A DNA stretch of 64,000 bases from Watersipora subatra (Eukaryota; Bryozoa; Gymnolaemata; Cheilostomatida; Watersiporidae), in contig NC_088711.1 in assembly GCF_963576615.1 (NCBI RefSeq), positions 33,778,121-33,842,120 on the forward strand. Direction: 5' to 3'. This document shows, piece by piece, positions 11,601 to 21,553 of this stretch. How positions within the stretch are numbered: the first letter of the stretch is position 1; each line of letters opens with the position of its first letter. The notes under the pieces were generated by a model, which worked only from the letters and a program-made list of their open reading frames with translations, did not search any database and had not been told where the DNA came from. The position numbers and the translations under genes are program-made.

Positions 11601-14600
11601 GAGTATTCAACCAGTATTCATGCTCACTGTGAGGAGATTAGATGAACTGAGAGTATTCATACCTACTGTGTGAAGATTAGATGAACTGAGAGTATTCAAC
11701 CAGTATTCATACTCACTGTGAGGAGATTAGATGAACTGAGAGCATTCAATCAGTATTCATAATCACTGTGTGGCGATTAGATGAACTGGGAGTATTCAAC
11801 CAGTATTCATACTCACTGTGAGGAGATTAGATGAACTGAGAGTATTCAACCAGTATTCATACTCACTGTGAGGAGATTTGATGAACTGAGAGTGTTCACC
11901 CAGTACTTGTTCCATAAAGTATTCAGTATATGTCTGTCTAATTCTGACTTGAAGTATGACACTTCTAGTGAATAGTAGGCTTTGCAATGTACACCTGTTA
12001 CAAAAATGTCTAATTACTTGTTTTAATATATCCCATAAGTTACGATGTTTCAATGACAGCACTCTATATAGCTCATGGCATAAACTTAGCCAGATCACAG
12101 GTTGCATAACTAATATAATTATCAGTACATCACACACTGTGCAAGGCAATTGATATGACAGCAATTTGTACTAACCAAAGTCTTCTATTTTGTTGAGAGG
12201 AATTGTTTGGTACTCTGAAGGTTCCTCATCAGGCGGTTTATAACCCTACAACCAGTAACATAACCTGCATCCATATATTCACATTCTTGTTTTGCACGCA
12301 GGAAAGATCAAATAAATAGACACGAGGGTTTGCGGACACAGTAACTAGACAACTAACCTTGGGATATGTTCGGAAAGCTCCAATAGTAACCTTTCCTGCA
12401 GAAATGGTCCGTACTGGATCAATCTACAATCGATATTCTAACAATTCACTCTAAAACAACATCTGTTGACCAGTGTTGTCTTCTTACAGGTGCATGACAA
12501 GACAAGTTTTCTTTCAAATAATTACATTCGATTACTATGTTAAAAATCATGGAAAATAAAAGATTTGTCTCTCCACATACCTATGAGAGGACAACACCGA
12601 GCATTATCAAAGTATACACGCGGCATTATAATAATCATAATCAAATTGAACAGTTGCTAAACAGTAAAATCAATGACAAACCATTGACTGGCGATGACTC
12701 ACCACAATAGCAACAAAAGGCTCTTGATACTGTTGGTTAGTCATCTGTGTTGACACATCGATTCCCGAAAGCCAACACCCATAGCCTGGGTGACTGTGGT
12801 ACCAGCCTAGTACATTCTCCAAACGACCAACCTAAGCAGCAGAAAAGAATCACAGCCTATGTACTCGCTAATATTTAAATCGCTGCAATTCGGCATTAAC
12901 AATCTCAAACTAAAATTTTTACACTCTAACCAAAGCAGAGGGCCTTTCCTAATAAATGAGTTTTCTGATTTACGGACGTACTTGGTTGGCAGAATCCATA
13001 TAGGCTGTCATATACTCATAGGCTTGTTCATGGGCATTAACTCTCGTTTCAGTCCCTTCCACTGGCAAGGCAAAGCTATCCATTACTACCATAACATTTC
13101 CTACAATTATAGTTTATAGTGAACTTTAAGGGAATAGAAGAGCTGGCTGGTATACATCAGAGTCAAAGCTGTCTGAAATTAATAGATTATGAAGAACGAG
13201 GATAAAACGATATATTTGAAACAAGCCTGAATGGGCTGCAACTGCAAGTACAGCTTATTAATTAAACACCAAGTACATATATGTCAAAGATTGTTGCATG
13301 TTTTGAAACCTACCATCAACCTTCCCTACCATCAGGCCCATCACCTCTAGATTTCCACCAGACCGCGCGTGCATCACCATCTTCAGTAAAGCGAGGGCCG
13401 ACACTTTGATGTGTTTGAAATAATGCATGCTGCAAAATAAACACACACCAAATACATGTATAATGATTATTATCAAAATGTTGAGGCATGCTCAACAACA
13501 CTCAAATACCATTTGCTACTAAAACGAGTTTAGACCACACAAGATGAGCATGTTTGAGACAAACTTAAAATTTATGAATCAACAATAAAAGTCAAACAGC
13601 TAAATAAGCCAAAGAGCAATGTTACATGTAGATTCTCTTTGGTTATTGTAACTATAGCTTTGTATAATATACTACATTCTCGCTAGCAATGTTAGATTTT
13701 CTTAAGCTACATTTAGACAATGCTTGTATAATATACCACAATCTAGCTAGCGAGCATATATACAAACATACGCTTGTATAATATACCACAATCTAGCGAG
13801 CATATATACAAACATACGCTTGTATAATATACCACAATCTAGCGAGCATATATACAAACATACGCTTGTATAATATACCACAATCTAGCGAGCATATATA
13901 CAAACATACGCTTGTATAATATACCACAATCTAGCGAGCATATATACAAACATACGCTTGTATAATATACCACAATCTAGCGAGCATATATACAAACATA
14001 CGCTTGTATAATATACCACAATCTAGCGAGCATATATACAAACATACGCTTGTATAATATACCACAATCTAGCGAGCATATATACAAACATATGCTTGTA
14101 TAATATACCACAATCTAGCGAGCATATATACAAACATATGCTTGTATAATATACCACAATCTAGCGAGCATATATACAAACATATGCTTGTATAATATAC
14201 CACAATCTAGCGAGCATATATACAAACATATGCTTGTATAATATACCACAATCTAGCGAGCATATATACAAACATATGCTTGTATAATATACCACAATCT
14301 AGCGAGCATATATACAAACATATGCTTGTATAATATACCACAATCTAGCGAGCATATATACAAACATATGCTTGTATAATATACCACAATCTAGCGAGCA
14401 TATATACAAACATATGCTTGTATAATATACCACAATCTAGCGAGCATATATACAAACATATGCTTGTATAATATACCACAATCTAGCGAGCATATATACA
14501 AACATATGCTTGTATAATATACCACAATCTAGCGAGCATATATACAAACATATGCTTGTATAATATACCACAATCTAGCGAGCATATATACAAACATATG

Positions 14601-17600
14601 CTTGTATAATATACCACAATCTAGCGAGCATATATACAAACATATGCTTGTATAATATACCACAATCTAGCGAGCATATATACAAACATATGCTTGTATA
14701 ATATACCACAATCTAGCGAGCATATATACAAACATATGCTTGTATAATATACCACAATCTAGCGAGCATATATACAAACATACGCTTGTATAATATACCA
14801 CAATCTAGCGAGCATATATACAAACATACGCTTGTATAATATACCACAATCTAGCGAGCATATATACAAACATACGCTTGTATAATATACCACAATCTAG
14901 CGAGCATATATACAAACATACGCTTGTATAATATACCACAATCTAGCGAGCATATATACAAACATATGCTTGTATAATATACCACAATCTAGCGAGCATA
15001 TATACAAACATATGCTTGTATAATATACCACAATCTAGCGAGCATATATACAAACATATGCTTGTATAATATACCACAATCTAGCGAGCATATATACAAA
15101 CATATGCTTGTATAATATACCACAATCTAGCGAGCATATATACAAACATATGCTTGTATAATATACCACAATCTAGCGAGCATATATACAAACATATGCT
15201 TGTATAATATACCACAATCTAGCGAGCATATATACAAACATATGCTTGTATAATATACCACAATCTAGCGAGCATATATACAAACATATGCTTGTATAAT
15301 ATACCACAATCTAGCGAGCATATATACAAACATATGCTTGTATAATATACCACAATCTAGCGAGCATATAAAACTACATAGAAAAATACTCGTAAATAAA
15401 ACACTCATAGAAAAATACTCGTAAATAAAACACTCATAGAAAAATACTCGTAAATAAAACACTCATAGAAAAATACTCGTAAATAAAACACTCATAGAAA
15501 AATACTCGTAAATAAAACACTCATAGAAAAATACTCGTAAATAAAACACTCATAGAAAAATACTCGTAAATAAAACACTCATAGAAAAATACTCGTAAAT
15601 AAAACACTCATAGAAAAATACTCGTAAATAAAACACTCATAGAAAAATACTCGTAAATAAAACACTCATAGAAAAATACTCGTAAATAAAACACTCATAG
15701 AAAAATACTCGTAAATAAAATTAGATTAAGTCTAACAATTTTACATACTAATGAAGAAAATAGAATGCTGACTTACAGACATACGGAACAATGTCTATCT
15801 AAACAACTACCTTAGATCTACTGAGAACTCATACACAAACTATCAACAACTTTGATTGTGACTCTAAATTTATTAATTAGTAAATATTTTCCTAGATGCA
15901 GTTAAAAAAAAAGAATTGCTAGGCTAGAAATTCCCCTGTCATACAGCCCACGACCAAAGTGATATTGGAAAAAAGAAAGGGTACTGATGGTTGAGAAATG
16001 CAATATTAGCAGTCAAATGGCACTGCAGCGCAATAGGATAACTGCAATGGTAGCTGTAATGTACTGGTTGTGGGTGTTATTATATACAACAAAAAGCAAT
16101 AATGAAAGGAAAAGATTATGTTTATATTTTTCCCCCTTATTATATTATTATATATATATTATTATATTAGAAGTAAAATGCACTGATATTATTAGAATAA
16201 CCAATATTATTAATATAGCAATAGTAGAAAACCAATGCACAATTTTGTTTACATTTCAAAACGCCATAGCTAACAATATCAAGACGTTGTGATATTTATA
16301 TAGATTTTTAGAAAATCTATTTAACAAAACTATTTAGAAAAAATATTAACAGTAACATATTACCCATCATAGATGTTGTTAGTGTGACTATTACACTTCA
16401 ATAGTCATCCAAACTTTTAACTAAATATTGTAATAATCTCATAAGAATCGTTAGAAAAAAATATCATCGTCATTTCCTTTACTTTCACTGCTTTGGACAT
16501 CAGTTAGAATACCAAAGTATTAAAAAGTTTCCAAAATGTCAGTTACTTTGAAATCGGCAAAAATGAAACGATTTCTGTACTTCTACATTAATTACAGAAA
16601 CCTTCGGCAATTCGACAATGCTATAGACTGGTGAAATGTGCACGTTATTTTGTCGTGAAATGCGCACGGCTTAATGGTTCTATTCTCTGTCGCTCGGCGT
16701 TTCGTTTTCCTGTCTTAATTTTGATAAAAGTAAGGCTTGGCCAGATTTAATAACAATTTTCGGCCAAATTATTCTCTCTTTTTGTGTATAATCCGATCAG
16801 ATGGGTAAGTTTTAAGATACTGTCGACAATTTACAAAGACTTGGTAACATATTTAAATAGGCTTATATGTGTTTTGTATCGTTATTATACTTTAATGAAT
16901 CTAGAAAAACGATGGTTAAATTTGTTGATGAGATTTCGGTGCAAGGGTTTGCGACGTTGTTGATGAATAATTTTCGTAAGTTGTGTGCACATGCATTTAT
17001 CAAAAAGACTCTCAAACATTCGATCCGCTCATTTGGTCGCAGGATAAGTCTCCGTGTTTGTCATTTGTTTGTAGGTCATTTGCGTTTGCAGCTTTAGGAA
17101 TGAAAACTCCACTTTGCTGGGAAATTGAACTCTGAACCCCCAGATCTGAAGACAGGCATTCCATCCATTACACTACAAGTCCAACTGGCATTAGAATGGA
17201 ATAATTGTGAATATACTTATGCACCTGCCAATCTTCAACGCTGATTGGTTAAATAGCACGCTTCATGCTTCAGCTAGCACGCTTGAAAATCATGATTGCG
17301 TGAGAGATCATAATGCAATCTTTTTTCACAACGCTGGCGTCAAGGGTACGAACACGGGTCTTATTCTAGTTTAATTACTCAAATATTTTTGAGTGAAGAA
17401 ACTCGGCCAATTAAAAATAATATTTCTATGCAAAAAGCCTTTTTTATTACCTGTTAAATGCCGAGCACTTCGCAAATAAAACTATATAAAAGTAAAAAAC
17501 AATAGACGGTGACTGCATAATTTTGATGATTGTGGAAAAACTTCACCTAGTATACAAAATTAGTCGAGTGTAAATAAAGTTTGCCTCTAAATAATATGTC

Positions 17601-20600
17601 AAAAAATAGCTCCCACCAACTAAAATAGCAGTGAGCATACAAATGTGGCTGTTACAAAACTAATAGGAATGCAGAAAAAATGTTGTAGGAAAAATGAGTG
17701 AACCAAAACAAAGAAAACTCAATGCCACCCTATGTGGGATTGAGAAGTTCCAGTTCCCTGTTTTAAAAAAAATGAGCAAATTTATAAAGCATGAACGGCT
17801 CAAAAAGTACAACACCCCAGTGATTGTTATAGGACAGGCATAAAAGTGGAAATGAATCAGGTGACCTAAGATATAGGCTACACTTATTCATTTGGCGTTC
17901 GATAATGATGTTCCAAAATAGAATTTCATGAAGCAAAACAGTTCATGAGCTATGAAGTCATCCGCCCTTGCCATTTCCTGATGAGTGTTCAGAGAACTTG
18001 CATTTGCCATAGAGCAACTTGAGGTTGATAGCCCTTCCTACCACCAGCAGTGGCCATTTTGGAAATTAGACCCAAACTTAGTGAAATTGGACATACCTAA
18101 AGCGTGGTTAAATTTAATAGTTCGATTAAAAAATACATGCTTTATGGAGGCCGTATTAAGTTCATATTTGGAGTCCAGTGTGTCGAACATTAGACCCCCT
18201 TGTGTTGTAAGACTTATTAAGGATTAAAAATCTAGTTTAGTTAACTTTGAGTTCCCAGAAAAAATATTGTTTAGGGTAGAGATGTCCTATCTTCTCTTCA
18301 AGAGATCAGTGCGAGGACTGGCACTTTTGCATTTCCAATGAGATGTTATCATATTTTTAGAAGGTAGGGTAAGTCCCCCTAAAAGCTTTTTTATTAATTT
18401 TTTCCAGCTCGTCAATCAATGATTTATCAAACGGACTCCATATTTCAGAAGCGTACTTCATTAAAGGCAAGCAAAAACTAAAATAGGAAATTCTTTTGGC
18501 GGAACATGAGACATTCTTTAGAATTCCCATTAACATATATAGTGTGGCATTCACCGTTAGGATTTTAATTCTAATATGGTCATTGTATAATAGGGATTGA
18601 CACACTTTGACTCTTACGTATAAAAAGCTATCTGAATGTAATAGTGGATACCCTTCCAATGATAAGTTGTATGAGTAGTTATGGGTAGCACTGAAGTATG
18701 TGTGCATTTACCTACATATACTACAGATCAGTAACCAGTCTCTGACCCACTGTTCTATTCTATTTAATTAATATTGTAAAGTAATGCTATGGCACTGACA
18801 GACAATTGATCGATAAACAATTGCATCATTTGCATCATCAGTCTTATGTGGGTATTTTCACAGCTAATACACAATGGGTGGTCATTAATATACAACATAT
18901 GGAGCGAAGGTCCCCCACATAGAACCCTGTGGAACACCTAATGTCACCCGAGTGGGCAGGTAGTAACAGTCTTTCAAAAAAATTTGAAGCTTCTATTAAT
19001 AAGCCAGTGTTCCTTCCAGTTGACCAAATAGTCATTTAAACCATATCTTCATAACTTATATACCAATTTGCCATGAGGATGAATAGAAGGCTTTGCTAAA
19101 ATCGAGTTAAATAACGTCAACAAGTTCTGGAGTTCTTAAAATGTGTCAGGTCTGTCAGAGTGTGTATCAACCGTGACTCACAGCTATGATTTTTCTGGAA
19201 CCAACGCTGACACTCAGTCAGCAACTGATTATCGTCTATAAAAAAGGGTATTTCATGACCGATGATATGCTCCATAACTTCAGATGCAATACAAGTGTAG
19301 TAAAATTGCGCAAAAATTATAAAAAAGCTTTTCTACCGCTAAGGCGAAGGGACAACTCCCTATTAGATGTTGGTGGCCCTGAAAGGGCCGAGGATGGAAG
19401 CACGGGCAAAAACTGTACTAGTGAATTAATCTGGGCTTATGTTACTAACCACGTGATTCAAATTATGACATGGTTCATTGGCTAACGGAGAGTTAAGGAC
19501 TGGAATAAATACAGGCCAAAATGTGCCCACTAAAAAATGATAAGGCACTTGTTGCCCTGGACTTGCAAGCATAAAAATCACCAAAAGTAGAGAAGAAATG
19601 TTCATTTGAATGTTTGTTTGTTATTAACTGTTTTCTCTTATTACATACGGTAATGTGTTACAAAATGTAGCCAAATGTTTATGCTCCAAATTTAACTGTA
19701 AATACCGTTTGTTCAGTTAAAAAACTACTGTCATTTGGACCTACAAGTTTCAACTACTCATAACCATCAATCATATGTTGAGTTGCTTCTGCTCACTTAT
19801 ATAAACAGTTGGTTTTGCGTTCGAGAGTCACTCGAAATTTAGTTAGCATAGTGAGATATACTACGATATTATAACAAAGTAAAATGCTCAAGTATAACAC
19901 ATCTTCTTTAGTAATTTGGACCAATGGGTTGCATTGGTATATATGGTTTGTTGTCGGCTGTGATATAAAGTCTGAACTATCGACTCTTGATGAAATTGTG
20001 CTAGTATATATAGTCTGCTATCGGCTGTAGTACAGAGACTGTGTATTGTTGGCTCTTGCATGACTTCCGCTAGTTCATACATAGTCTGTTATCAGTTGTA
20101 ATATAATCTGAATTGGCAGCTCTTGCTGGAGTCGTGCCAGTATGTAAACGGTCTGCTATTAGATGTGATATAGGAAGTCTGTGTTATTGGCTTTTGCATG
20201 ATTTGTGTTAGTTTATACATAGTCTGCTAACAGCTGTAATATAAAGAGTATGTATTGTCAGTCCTTGTTGAAGTTTTGCCGGTATATGCACACAGTCTGT
20301 TATTGGCTGTAATATAGAGTCTGAATTGTCAGCTCTTGATGGAGTTGCGCCGGTATATACAGTCTGCTATCAGATGTAATATAGAGAGTCTGAACTAATG
20401 GCTCATAAGCTGGTTGTGCCAGAGTGTGTGGTTAATTAGCGGAGGCCTCCCGACAACTATAACCAAACAGCAGTTCATGCTTGGACTGGCACGGAGATTA
20501 CCCTGATTTACCTGCATCCGTACAGTCTCCAGCACCAGCAAAAGCTGTGAGTTGGGAAACATACATATTTTACTTTACCAGGAATATGGGTCTGTAATTC

Positions 20601-21287
20601 AAGGAATGCTTACGGTACTTCATTGAAAAATGGGTGCCACATTAGCTTGTCTCCAGTCTAATGGTATTTAACAAACGCAAAAACACCAAATTAGGAGATG
20701 ATACAAAGTATTGTGGTTTCAACAAAGTCGCAATGATCGGGTCGGGACTGAACCCTTTTTATGATCGAATTCCTGTAGAATTTCATAACTCCAGGACCTG
20801 ATATAGTAGTGCCAGTATGAGCATTATCATTAGCCAAGCAAATTAAAGCGTTAGAGATGGGGTTATTATCTGAGGTGATAACTGATTTAAAATTTTGAAC
20901 AAATGATCGGACTATGTGTACGTTTGTTGCACAGCTGAGAAACACCATTCGAAGTTCGAACACCATACAACATTCGAAGTAAATTTTTATACTAGGCCTA
21001 ACCACGAATTTTAGTTGCAGTGCATCAAACAATGAATTCAAAAAATTTTCAACCGTTTAAAATCCATTCATAGATATTTTTATTACGTGGTTGGTAATCA
21101 AATGGAACATGGGTACAACGTTTCAATCTTGGTATTCGGAAAATGATACATACTCTCTTTCCCATGGTTTAGCAGCTAATATGTCCTGTTGCTGCTTCTT
21201 ATCATATTTGTATATATCATCATAATTTGCCACACTATCCATGTTATTTTCAAGTTCCCATGTTTTCTTTGCTGTTTCAGTATCCAT
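2534..21287 (-). CDS. COPS5: COP9 signalosome subunit 5 (CSN5/JAB1), complete, nine coding exons
   Basis: Catalytic JAMM/MPN+ metalloprotease of the COP9 signalosome; it removes NEDD8 from cullins and so controls cullin-RING ubiquitin ligases (nucleus and cytosol). Coding exons: 21287-21154, 13429-13314, 13100-12982, 12831-12703, 12423-12358, 12245-12176, 11994-11867, 11219-11077, 2675-2534. All joins use GT-AG with matching phase and give 348 aa (human 334). The JAMM signature [14 protein letters not shown] lies at residues 135-148 (zinc ligands H135, H137, D148), with the upstream catalytic glutamate E73 in GGNLEVMG. The N-terminus [15 protein letters not shown] matches the family. The C-terminus carries about 15 residues beyond the usual end. 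Intron 1 (7.7 kb) and intron 8 (8.4 kb) are full of repeats. Head to head with COX11. Identity is certain; exon borders rest on splice consensus and homology, not on transcripts. Confidence 0.96.
3125..3503. mobile_element. Probable Tc1/mariner-pogo type MITE
   Basis: About 380 bp bounded by TA and inverted termini: left CAGTAATTTCTCACTTTTCA, right (reverse complement) CAGTAATTCCTCCCTACTCT. Only the first ~15 bp pair well. Flanking TA dinucleotides fit a TA target site. No transposase fragment seen. Confidence 0.5.
3514..3550. repeat. Inverted repeat (hairpin)
   Basis: 17-bp arms ATTACACCCACTATATA and TATATAGTTGGTGTAAT, one mismatch, 3-bp loop. Confidence 0.7.
6240..7041. repeat. 25-bp minisatellite with 200-bp higher-order period, about 32 copies
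   Basis: Unit close to ATTAGACAATGTGTCTGATA plus TAACC. Marker variants recur exactly 200 bp apart (CAAGGTGTCT at 6391, 6591 and 6791), so an eight-monomer block was itself amplified about three times. Each monomer contains the dyad AGACA-NNN-TGTCT. Lies in COPS5 intron 8. Confidence 0.95.
7393..7600. repeat. Degenerate ~29-bp tandem repeat, about 7 copies
   Basis: Copies of AGCTTCCTTAGCAATGACCT with diverged linkers. Old array. Confidence 0.75.
11077..11219 (-). CDS. COPS5: COPS5 coding exon 8
   Basis: Residues 255-302, starting [20 protein letters not shown], which matches the C-terminal helical segment of CSN5 (human NADYTTGQVFDLSEKLEQ). It contains [10 protein letters not shown] before donor GTTAGT. 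Acceptor GGTTTTAG. Confidence 0.95.
11250..11905 (-). repeat. 50-bp tandem array made from the COPS5 exon 7 end and its splice donor, 13 copies
   Basis: On the minus strand each unit carries TACTGGTTGAATACTCTCAG through CTCACA and then a GT donor, i.e. about 39 bp of exon coding [13 protein letters not shown] plus the first ~11 bp of intron. The copy nearest exon 7 (donor 11866) is the authentic one; twelve more follow in intron 7. Junctions lie near 11280, 11330, 11380, 11430, 11480, 11530, 11580, 11630, 11666, 11716, 11766, 11816 and 11866. Seven keep GTGAGT; the others read GTTAGT, GTGAAT, GTAGGT (twice), GTGAGC or GTGATT. One unit (11666) is 36 bp. Confidence 0.95.
11867..11994 (-). CDS. 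COPS5: COPS5 coding exon 7
   Basis: Residues 212-254, including [19 protein letters not shown] and [15 protein letters not shown]. Acceptor TAACAG, donor GTGAGT at 11866-11861. The last ~38 bp of this exon and the donor are the source of the tandem array at 11250-11905. Continuing past the donor gives VSMNTG and then a TGA. Confidence 0.96.
12176..12245 (-). CDS. COPS5: COPS5 coding exon 6
   Basis: Residues 189-212: [20 protein letters not shown] then EDFG, the conserved end of the MPN domain. Acceptor GGTTGTAG, donor GTTAGT. Confidence 0.96.
12358..12423 (-). CDS. COPS5: COPS5 coding exon 5
   Basis: Residues 167-188, [20 protein letters not shown] plus PK. Acceptor GATTGTAG, donor GTTAGT. 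Confidence 0.96.
12703..12831 (-). CDS. COPS5: COPS5 coding exon 4 (JAMM motif)
   Basis: Residues 124-166. Holds [20 protein letters not shown] with all zinc ligands present, so the enzyme should be catalytically competent. Acceptor TGCTTAG, donor GTGAGT. Confidence 0.97.
12982..13100 (-). CDS. COPS5: COPS5 coding exon 3
   Basis: Residues 84-123, with [18 protein letters not shown], part of the MPN beta-sheet and the insertion-1 region. Acceptor AATTGTAG, donor GTACGT. Confidence 0.96.
13314..13429 (-). CDS. COPS5: COPS5 coding exon 2
   Basis: Residues 45-84. Start of the MPN+ domain: [18 protein letters not shown] followed by [14 protein letters not shown], with catalytic E73. Acceptor TTTTGCAG, donor GTAGGT. 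Confidence 0.96.
13725..15370. repeat. 46-bp satellite, about 36 near-identical copies
   Basis: Unit starts GCTTGTATAATATACCACAA and continues through CTAGCGAGC to ATATATACAAACATAC. Copies differ almost only at one site (TACGC or TATGC before CTTG), and the variants occur in runs: a TACGC block, a TATGC block, TACGC again (~14775-14935), then TATGC. No unique spacers. Confidence 0.97.
15376..15720. repeat. 29-bp satellite, about 12 copies
   Basis: Unit AGAAAAATACTCGTAAATAA plus AACACTCAT, essentially identical copies, directly abutting the 46-bp array. The open frame on the minus strand across the join is a repeat artefact. Confidence 0.96.
15926..17095 (+). mobile_element. Dispersed repeat family R1, copy 1
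   Basis: Begins CTAGAAATTCCCCTGTCATA. Shares long similarity with the minus strand of 34130-35475 and with 63281-64000 (markers: CATACAGCCCACGACCAAAG; AAATGCACTGATATTATTAG; GATGAATAATTTTCGTAAGT). No transposase or reverse transcriptase recognised. Probably a non-autonomous transposable element. Confidence 0.7.
17112..17186 (-). repeat. tRNA-like segment (tRNA-derived SINE head)
   Basis: On the minus strand GGACTTGTAGTGTAATGGAT resembles a tRNA 5' half with A box, and GTTCAGAGTTCAATTTCC resembles a T-arm/B box. The arms do not pair as a full cloverleaf, so this is a tRNA relic rather than a gene. Confidence 0.45.
18357..19125 (-). pseudogene. Decayed non-LTR retrotransposon reverse transcriptase
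   Basis: The minus strand carries, in order and broken by stops and frameshifts, LDFSKAF (19118-19078, RT motif with catalytic Asp region), [10 protein letters not shown] (near 18941-18915), VVYINDHPL and a degenerate [11 protein letters not shown] (near 18844-18800) in place of FADD. Downstream is an open stretch ending [18 protein letters not shown] (18357-18707) typical of the RT thumb/C-terminal region. This order is that of Jockey/CR1-like LINEs. No endonuclease domain seen; clearly dead. Confidence 0.8.
19920..20450. repeat. Degenerate ~64-bp tandem repeat, about 8 copies
   Basis: Repeats built on TATATAGTCTGCTATCGGCT and GGCTCTTGCATGA segments, 70-85% similar by eye. Lies in COPS5 intron 1. 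Confidence 0.7.
21154..21287 (-). CDS. COPS5: COPS5 coding exon 1
   Basis: Residues 1-44 plus two bases; contains [18 protein letters not shown], a highly conserved CSN5 N-terminal segment. Donor GTATGT. An in-frame upstream ATG at 21341 would add 18 residues; the start at 21287 is preferred because [12 protein letters not shown] aligns with the family start. Confidence 0.94.
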
Positions 21288-21466
21288 TCTGCGTATTGGC
21301 GATAAATGGATTAACGGATATAGTTTGAATAAAGATGTCATACGAATCGCGATTGATGTGCATGGTCAAGGATAACTTTGTGATGCTACTAGAAAAATTT
21401 TGAATGATAGGGGGTCCTTACGACTTTTCACAAGCAAAGAAATAATCACCAGCTAAGTATGTGAAA
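21288..21466. promoter_or_regulatory. Putative COPS5/COX11 bidirectional promoter
   Basis: Only 179 bp separate the divergent start codons of COPS5 (minus, 21287) and COX11 (plus, 21467). No TATA box is evident at a sensible distance. The short spacing means the 5' UTRs and core promoters must overlap or be very short. Confidence 0.65.
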
Positions 21467-21553
21467 ATGATGATGAACCGGGCTAGTACGAAAATCATTG
21501 AAAGGATTGTAAGAAGTCTTCCTATTCGAAAGTCTAGTCGTGCTGTTTTTCAG
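21467..21553 (+). CDS. COX11: COX11 coding exon 1
   Basis: Residues 1-29. Starts with ATGATGATG and has [17 protein letters not shown], a basic amphipathic presequence. Donor GTAGTA is weak but the phase joins exactly to exon 2. Assignment rests on phase, position and targeting-signal character, since presequences are not conserved. Confidence 0.78.

Larger units (their letters stand above)
13430..21153 (-). other. COPS5 intron 1 (7.7 kb)
   Basis: Non-coding. Holds the 46-bp and 29-bp arrays (13725-15720), a dispersed repeat copy (15926-17095), a tRNA-like segment (17112-17186), a decayed non-LTR reverse transcriptase (18357-19125) and a degenerate ~64-bp repeat (19920-20450). I see nothing recognisable in 17190-18350, 19500-19900 and 20460-21150. 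Confidence 0.65.

Noticed and set aside
13725-15370. CRISPR-like regular repeats
   Set aside because: Head-to-tail satellite without unique spacers, in an animal intron.
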